This document shows, piece by piece, positions 59,101 to 64,000 of a stretch of 64,000 nucleotides of DNA. The stretch covers positions 83,338,477 through 83,402,476 of the forward strand of contig CM071928.1 in the NCBI GenBank assembly GCA_016081115.2, read 5' to 3'. How positions within the stretch are numbered: position 1 is the first letter of the stretch; every line of letters begins with the position of its first letter. Under the pieces are notes generated by a model. It was not told the DNA's origin, searched no databases, and saw only the letters and a program-made list of their open reading frames with translations. The position numbers and the translations under genes are program-made. This stretch comes from Rehmannia glutinosa (taxonomy: Eukaryota > Streptophyta > Magnoliopsida > Lamiales > Orobanchaceae).

Positions 59101-60307
59101 CCACGCCATCAATGAGCTGCTGGAAGTATCTTCTAGATTCAGATTCACTAAGTCGCCCATGGTGAACCTGCAAGAGATTGATTTATCACGTCTAGCTATA
59201 GTAGCCCTCTGAATGTTCCAAAAAGTCTTTCTCAAAGTGCAACTTATCTAGGTAATCGGACTCACTATTTTATCGAACAATTCACCACCTGTGATGAATT
59301 CCAATATGATATAGATCTTCGTGCGGCTTGCTATAACCTAACAGGCAAAATTCAGTCAAGGGCACATGTGCAAAACAGTTCTAAATAAACACCACCAAAC
59401 TCAGTTTTCTGTTTTTCCCGCATTTCATCAACAAACCACATAAAGCATAAACTCTTGATTTTGAGCCTCACCTCGTGTAAACGAACTATGTATGGATGTC
59501 TAACACGCTTCATAATAGAGATCTCCCTCTTTATCTGCAAGATAAAAATGACAATACAATTTATTCAAGAAATATGAATCTGTAATATGGTTTTAACTGC
59601 AATATAAATAAAACACATGAGCAATAGATAACTTTCATGAGAATTCTGAAAATCACTCTAGTCTCGAATTTGGATGCTTTGGAAACCCAATTTAATTAAA
59701 ATCTTAAGCTTCATCCACAGATATTCGATGATGGGTTTTAGCATAGACAGATATGAACACTCTAAACAAGGATGTCTTGTGGTTTCATCCTTCACTTCAT
59801 CTGTCCACTAAAACTTCAAAATTCGAAAATTCAAATCTCAAAATGCTATAGAAAATGATCATAAAGAACCAGAAAGAGAAAATAAGATTACAACAGAAAC
59901 AACTCCTGTATAAACTTCCTCATTTAGCTCAACTCAACCTCTTCTTCTTCCCATACCACCCAAGTCAAATCCCTTTCATATCATTCCAAAATTGAAACAA
60001 AATACTACTAATAGAATAAATCAAACAATGAAAAAACACAAAAGCGCATAGACACGTGTTTTCCAGAATCCCAGTAACCAGTTTCCAGAAAAATTCAAAT
60101 CTCACAAACACGCAATACTCAGAGAAAACATAGAAATCAGAAACCAACCTGATCGACCATCTTGTGCTTGATTATGGTGGAGCGATCGAGGACTTTCATG
60201 GCAACACTTTCCCCTGTCTCTGTATTCTGAGCGAACTTCACTTTCGCAAATGTCCCTTCCCCTATTGTCCTCCCCACCTCATACTTCCCCACCTTCCGCA
60301 CAACCAT
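48285..60307 (-). CDS. CIPK8: CBL-interacting protein kinase 8-like (SnRK3), allele with an exon-6 frameshift
   Basis: Fourteen exons on -: 60307-60149, 59534-59472, 59337-59266, 59167-59060, 58978-58904, 58831-58779, 58695-58570, 58376-58287, 57777-57655, 56192-56073, 55551-55435, 49051-48995, 48918-48844, 48386-48285. All introns are GT-AG, phase 0. 446 codons, as in Arabidopsis CIPK8. Kinase: GEGTFAKV, Lys38, HRDLKPEN (Asp132), DFG (150-152), APE. The NAF motif NAF (309-311, in LNAFDLIILSQG) binds CBL calcium sensors; a PPI-type C-terminus follows. The family phosphorylates membrane transporters after calcium signals; CIPK8 is linked to nitrate signalling. Exon 6 has 53 bases, not 54: a C is missing near 58798 (codon Pro171), so translation would end in exon 7 at 58623-58625. 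Every other exon is intact, so a sequence error or a recent null allele are both possible. Confidence 0.93.
48667..48794 (+). mobile_element. tRNA-derived SINE in CIPK8 intron 13
   Basis: Box A TAGCTCAAGTGGT (48678-48690), box B GGTTCGAACCC (48717-48727), then a C/T-rich body ending ACTTATTAGAGA. A 20-bp TSD with one mismatch (AATAAAGAGAGTT-A/G-CGTGCA) lies at 48647-48666 and 48795-48814. It is antisense to CIPK8. Confidence 0.85.
49151..50171 (-). repeat. Ty3 LTR, antisense (left arm)
   Basis: 1021 bp from TGTAACGACC to GTTATCA. Nearly identical by eye to the inverse of 54042-55056. Sense is taken as minus because plant Ty3 LTRs end in GTTACA before the PBS. Confidence 0.8.
50380..54044 (+). 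pseudogene. Ty3 gag-pol remnant (zinc knuckle to integrase)
   Basis: In order: a gag zinc knuckle (CFKCKNQG, about 50430, frame-broken), aspartic protease with FDTGATHSFLS (50614-50646), reverse transcriptase (about 51090-51900; SPWGAPVLFVKKKDGSLRMC at about 51270), RNase H (YSDASKQCLG at about 52057; TDHKSLKYM at about 52241), and integrase with zinc-binding start at about 53238, core Asp in HITMDFVVGLP (about 53398) and VSDRDTRF (about 53588). It ends at TGA 54042-54044 at the LTR junction. The reverse-transcriptase YxDD is changed to IDN at 51626-51634. Several stops and frameshifts are present. Chromovirus-like, lineage tentative. Confidence 0.85.
52673..53220. mobile_element. Unclassified repeat inserted in Ty3 pol
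   Basis: Ty3 coding sequence stops after TTTCTAAACAG and resumes at CCTGGAGGTACAAAAATG. Between them is about 550 bp with GGGCCCGGAGC at the left, GGGGCCCTGTACGGC at the right, an A-tract (about 52705), an (AT)n run (53141-53166) and a 7-bp inverted repeat GTACGGC/GCCGTAC near the right end. No clear TSD. About 30 pol codons are lost at the site. Confidence 0.55.
54042..55056 (+). repeat. Ty3 LTR, sense (right arm)
   Basis: 1015 bp from TGATAACAG to GGGTCGTTACG (last base G for A). A TATA-like TTATATAATTG lies at about 54331. Confidence 0.75.
55112..55374. mobile_element. Decayed Mutator-type MITE in CIPK8 intron 11
   Basis: GGAATAACTATAAAC at the left, GTAATTATTC at the right, with internal blocks shared with 43556-44216 (GTAATTTGTAA and ACATAGAAACAAATATCAAG). 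TSD not clear. Confidence 0.55.
55664..55945. mobile_element. Mutator-type MITE, copy in CIPK8 intron 10
   Basis: GGGATAATTAC at the left, GTAATTATCCC at the right, flanked by TTAAAAAAA-type sequence on both sides, consistent with a 9-bp TSD in an A-run. Same family as 8699-8978. Confidence 0.75.
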
Positions 60308-61018
60308 TTTAATTTTCTCTTTCTACCCTTTTCTTCAATCGCTACTCCCCACCATTTATTGCTCAGATAAGAAGGTATTAAGATGTTCTCGGACACATCA
60401 CAAGGAAACCAACAGCTTATATCTCAGCTTTTTGACAAAAATAGAAAAAAGAACAACGAATAGCTTATCTCCTGGATTTTTAATAGTTTGGGCATGAGAG
60501 GACAAGACAACTACCCAATTCGCAGGAGAATGGTTCACGAAACAATAGAAAATTCGAATTAACAGTAAAATATTGGGGGGATTTTGCAAGTGGGGGGGAA
60601 AGGGATTGGGTTTGGTAAAGTAGAAAGTGGAATAAAGCAATGAAATGGGATATAGTTGAACAATGGAGTTTCGTTTGGAAAATGGTTTATTATATACAAC
60701 CACCTTTTTGACAAATTTATTGTTTTTTCTCAAGTATTGGTTACATTTTCACATACGTGAAGAGGGTTTAGGATTATCGCACGGCGGCGGGTGGCGGCGC
60801 CTCCTCTAATACGGTGGTTACGGCGGTAATTTTGCAGTGGGGGAGTGATTTTACAGACGAAGACCGATTGTGTATAGCTGTATTCAGATTTCAGACGTGT
60901 TAAGGTGTCATTCCTAATTTGTTAATTCCTTTTTTTTGAGAAGCTAATTTGTTAATTCCTAATATGTCTTTATGAGGAACAAATACTCAATAAACTAAAA
61001 TAGCAATGTTTACAATCA
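60308..61018 (-). promoter_or_regulatory. CIPK8 5' leader and promoter
   Basis: A TATA-like TATATAATAAA on the minus strand at 60696-60686 would place the start near 60660 and give a leader of about 350 nt. A GC-rich block at about 60775-60845 lies upstream. No other element identified. Confidence 0.4.
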
Positions 61019-61027
61019 TAAATTAAA

Positions 61028-61284
61028 GGAATAATTACAAATACCTCCATGGGGTTTGGGACAATTACCAAAAAATCTAGAGATGTTTCAACATTATAAA
61101 AAATAGTCAGATCGAGTTTGATTGTGTCATAAATTTAAGGAGGTGATTGTATTATTCTTATAGATATCATGGAGTTTTTTAAATATTTTTTGGCTTATGA
61201 AACGGAAATATGTAAGGTAGAATCAAACATCAAGGTATTTTTTGTAATTAGCCAGAACCATAAGGAGTTGTTTGTAATTATCCC
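61028..61284. mobile_element. Mutator-type MITE, copy upstream of CIPK8
   Basis: GGAATAATTAC at the left, GTAATTATCCC at the right, and a perfect 9-bp TSD TAAATTAAA (61019-61027 and 61285-61293). Confidence 0.85.
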
Positions 61285-61293
61285 TAAATTAAA

Positions 61294-62297
61294 TGGAATA
61301 AAATACAAAAATCTATGATCGGAAAAGTATTTTTGAACCAACAGACTAAACATTTACCTCTAAATTACAATTTTAGATGAAATTATTCTTATATTATATA
61401 AAGTTCATATAATTCCAAATATATTTTGCACCTTTAATTCAAATAAAAAAAATTACTTAGAAAATATTTTAATTATAGAGAAAATTTATTTAATATTTAA
61501 TAATTAAAATTTTCAAAAACAAAGTAGTAAATGAATGTAATAAGTACGCAAAATACGAAACATATTCGTTTGGATTGTTTGAAGTTTGAACTCAGCGTAA
61601 AGTCGTTACTTATTTAATCGAAATGAATTTTGGGCTCCTATGGATAAATATAACTACATTATGTTGGGAATTTATTACGAGCGATATTATATTCGAAAAT
61701 AAATTAAAAAACTTACTTGAATCCAAAAAAATGAAATTATAGAAAATGCAAAAATTTAGACCGAAGCTAGAGTTCGACTATATGTCTTTAAGATAAATTG
61801 CACCATTACGGTGCTAACAGTTGAATAGCGAACGTCTCTCAAGATACAACGGTATCTTCTCGTTGTAGTAGCACTCCAAACAACAAGAGGCGATGAACTC
61901 CTGATTTTTGTACTCTTATCTCTTTTTATTGAAATTTTTTGACATGATATATGATTGTGTATGTATGCAAAATAAATAATTAAATCTGCAATCTTTGGAT
62001 ATTTATAGATTGTCAAATGTATCAAGTGAAACAACAAACTCTTAGACACACATTTTCATTCAAAGACTTACTATGAATAGTTGCACAATTTAGTTTGCAA
62101 CTACTAAGAGTTTTCCATGAAGAGTTGCAGCATTTGGTTTGCAACTACATTTGTACTAATGATAAATAATAGTCTAGATGCATTTTGAACATAAAATTCA
62201 TCCATTAATTTCATATAGATTCATTGTTCAACATTAGATACTAAAGTTCCATTTGTACCTTAGTTTGTTACCTTTAGGCAATAATTTTTCATTCATA
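61294..62297. other. AT-rich spacer, no gene seen
   Basis: A short direct repeat with AGAGTTTTCCATG and GAAGAGTTGCA motifs at about 62080-62130. No coding sequence. Confidence 0.45.
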
Positions 62298-63041
62298 CTC
62301 CCTAGGTGAGACAGTGTGGACTCATCTTACCCATTGATCTTAAAAAATGAAGGGATGTGATTAATTCAATTTTTTTTAATTATTTCTTAATTTTCGCTGA
62401 TTTTAAGGGTAAGATTGTAATTTTGTAATTCCAATTAGTGGTCCCAAATGATTTTATGGGCTTTGAAATTGACTGCTGGGATTTTGTGGCGGATTTTAAG
62501 GCGAACCCGTTTTCTTTCCAAATATTTTTATTTTACATCATAGTTAGGGTTTTTTTATTTGCATAATTAGACATCAAATAATGCATATTTAGTTATTTTG
62601 TTGGTTTTTATGAAAACAAGACATGATTGAATATAACGTCGCATATGTAGTTATACTACACTTTTGCATAAATATGTTCAATATAATGTATATTTAGTTA
62701 TGAAAATGAGATGTTGCTTTTGGAAATTATAAAAATGGGATGTTACATAATGTCTTTGCATATTTAGTTATTCCACAATGATAGATAGTTTCTAGATAAT
62801 ACATAGTTAGTTGATTTTGTTGCATAGTTTATGACGTCTTGCATAGTTGGATATATTGTACTACATATTAGTTTTTATTTTGCATAGATAGTTTTAGGAT
62901 AATGCATATTTAGTTGAGTTTTGTTGCATATTTAGTTTTCGAACTCATTGTTCGTTATTTCTTTGTAATATTGCACCGATTTTTCTTGTTTTTTCTCTGT
63001 AATTTTCGAGTTCTTCACAATTTTCTTTATTTGCGTTAATG

Positions 63042-63085
<44 letters not shown>

Positions 63086-63311
63086 GTGAGATTTGGGAAA
63101 TTGGGAGATGTATGAAAGAGAAAGAGATTTGATTCCATTTTTGTAACTAACTTGTTATGTTATTTTACCCTACTACCCTTATATTGATTAAATTAATATT
63201 TTAATATATTTTTTATCCATTAAATCATACCCATTGATTAATAGTGGAGGATGGTTGAGATTAGTCCATTGTGTCTCACCTAGAGACATGGTCTCACTTG
63301 ATCCTCCTCCT
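62298..63311. mobile_element. 1-kb TIR element, copy 2
   Basis: Collinear with 10005-11005 from CTCCCTAGGTGAGACAG to ATGGTCTCACTTGATCCTCC, but the outermost 20-25 bp of the left TIR is missing. An internal GA run is expanded to 40 bp (63045-63084) where copy 1 has about 11 bp. Confidence 0.65.
63045..63084. repeat. (GA)n microsatellite
   Basis: Twenty uninterrupted GA units inside the 1-kb element. A shorter run lies at 63395-63412. Confidence 0.9.
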
Positions 63312-64000
63312 ATTCTTACGAGCTCAAATATATTTTCAACATATTATTGTAAAATTAATTTATATATACATATTAAACTTACAAAGTTATATTTAGAGAG
63401 AGAGAGAGAGAGTATCTAAATGTTAATAAAAATAATCCATTAATTTTTGTAGAAGATATGGGGGATTTTTTTCTAAAAACAATATACACAGTTGTCTCGT
63501 CTTTTTCTTTTCATCTTCTTCTCTTTCTTCTCTCACCCCCATCAAAGATAATGGAAATAATTCACAATGTGTTTAGTTTATGAATAAATTTGTCCATCAG
63601 ATGTGTCTTTTTGTTTATCCTCTATAGTTACTTTTATTTCAGGTTAATAAGTTTGTCCCAATAAGTATATTTTTGTTTGGAAGTTCATATGAGTCGTTAC
63701 GCGATGATTCGTGACATAAGCAAATCAGTTTCATCGGTACATATTTTGTCCAGCACCTTTGTTGTGATTCTATGATTCTACAGATCAGTTAGATCTGTCT
63801 AGGTTTAAAATTTTATAACTGTTTTTTACTCGATATTAATTGTAAATTTTTTCTGATGTGGAACTTGAAAAAATTAATAAATTTGTCTTTAAATAGGACA
63901 ATCAAAATATTTATTTTCTTGTTTAACATATTATGTATATTATTATTATAGTATTTACTGCAGTTATAGAAAGTAGTACGAAAGAGTTGAATTGGTGTAA
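63312..64000. other. AT-rich end of window, no gene seen
   Basis: A (GA)n run at 63395-63412. No ORF or repeat boundary recognised. Confidence 0.45.

Overview
The window is nuclear DNA of a flowering plant, most likely a eudicot. It is AT-rich, has spliced genes with canonical GT-AG introns, and is dominated by plant transposable elements: Ty1/Copia and Ty3 LTR retrotransposons, a LINE, a CACTA element, hAT- and Mutator-type MITEs and a tRNA-derived SINE. Two host genes can be recognised. The rest is layered repeats and AT-rich spacer. There is no prokaryotic-type gene, rRNA or CRISPR array.

Host genes lie at the right. A four-exon bHLH transcription factor of the bHLH93/bHLH61 type is on + at 42911-45996 (342 aa). 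A fourteen-exon CBL-interacting protein kinase closest to CIPK8 is on - at 60307-48285 (446 codons if read through one frame break). They are convergent, with their stop codons about 2.3 kb apart. All three bHLH introns carry TIR elements. The CIPK8 introns carry two MITEs, a SINE and a 5.9-kb Ty3-derived element whose two LTRs are inverted relative to each other. CIPK8 exon 6 has a one-base deletion in the activation-loop codons, so the allele as written is broken, or there is a sequence error.

Layout: 1-4120 is a decayed Copia 3' part interrupted by an antisense fragment of a Sirevirus-like element (1087-3205). 4509-8477 is a non-autonomous CACTA element (3-bp TSD AAT) carrying a 5'-truncated LINE with a 16-bp TSD and an unbroken ORF. 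8699-11005 holds two DNA elements. 12117-20552 is a Ty3 solo LTR (TSD TAAAC) split by a 7.5-kb Sirevirus-like element (12754-20266, TSD ATCCC) that has gag, four PPT-like tracts and a second ORF of the plant-transposon-protein type, but no pol. 22912-27085 is a deleted Copia element (TSD AAAAG). 28401-30624 and 40140-41016 hold four hAT-like elements with 8-bp TSDs. 32846-37835 is a Copia element with LTRs differing at one of 343 positions, yet with a shattered coding region. 38225-38356 is a SINE with a perfect 20-bp TSD.

The most unusual signal is in the Sirevirus-like LTR. Nine short hairpins stand in a row in the predicted RNA leader (13625-13896). Eight share a (G/T)TGGT loop while their stems differ in sequence but still pair. 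The array recurs in all three LTR copies. The same LTR also has GTCGACCGGTCGAC-type palindromes, and these recur just upstream of the element's second ORF.
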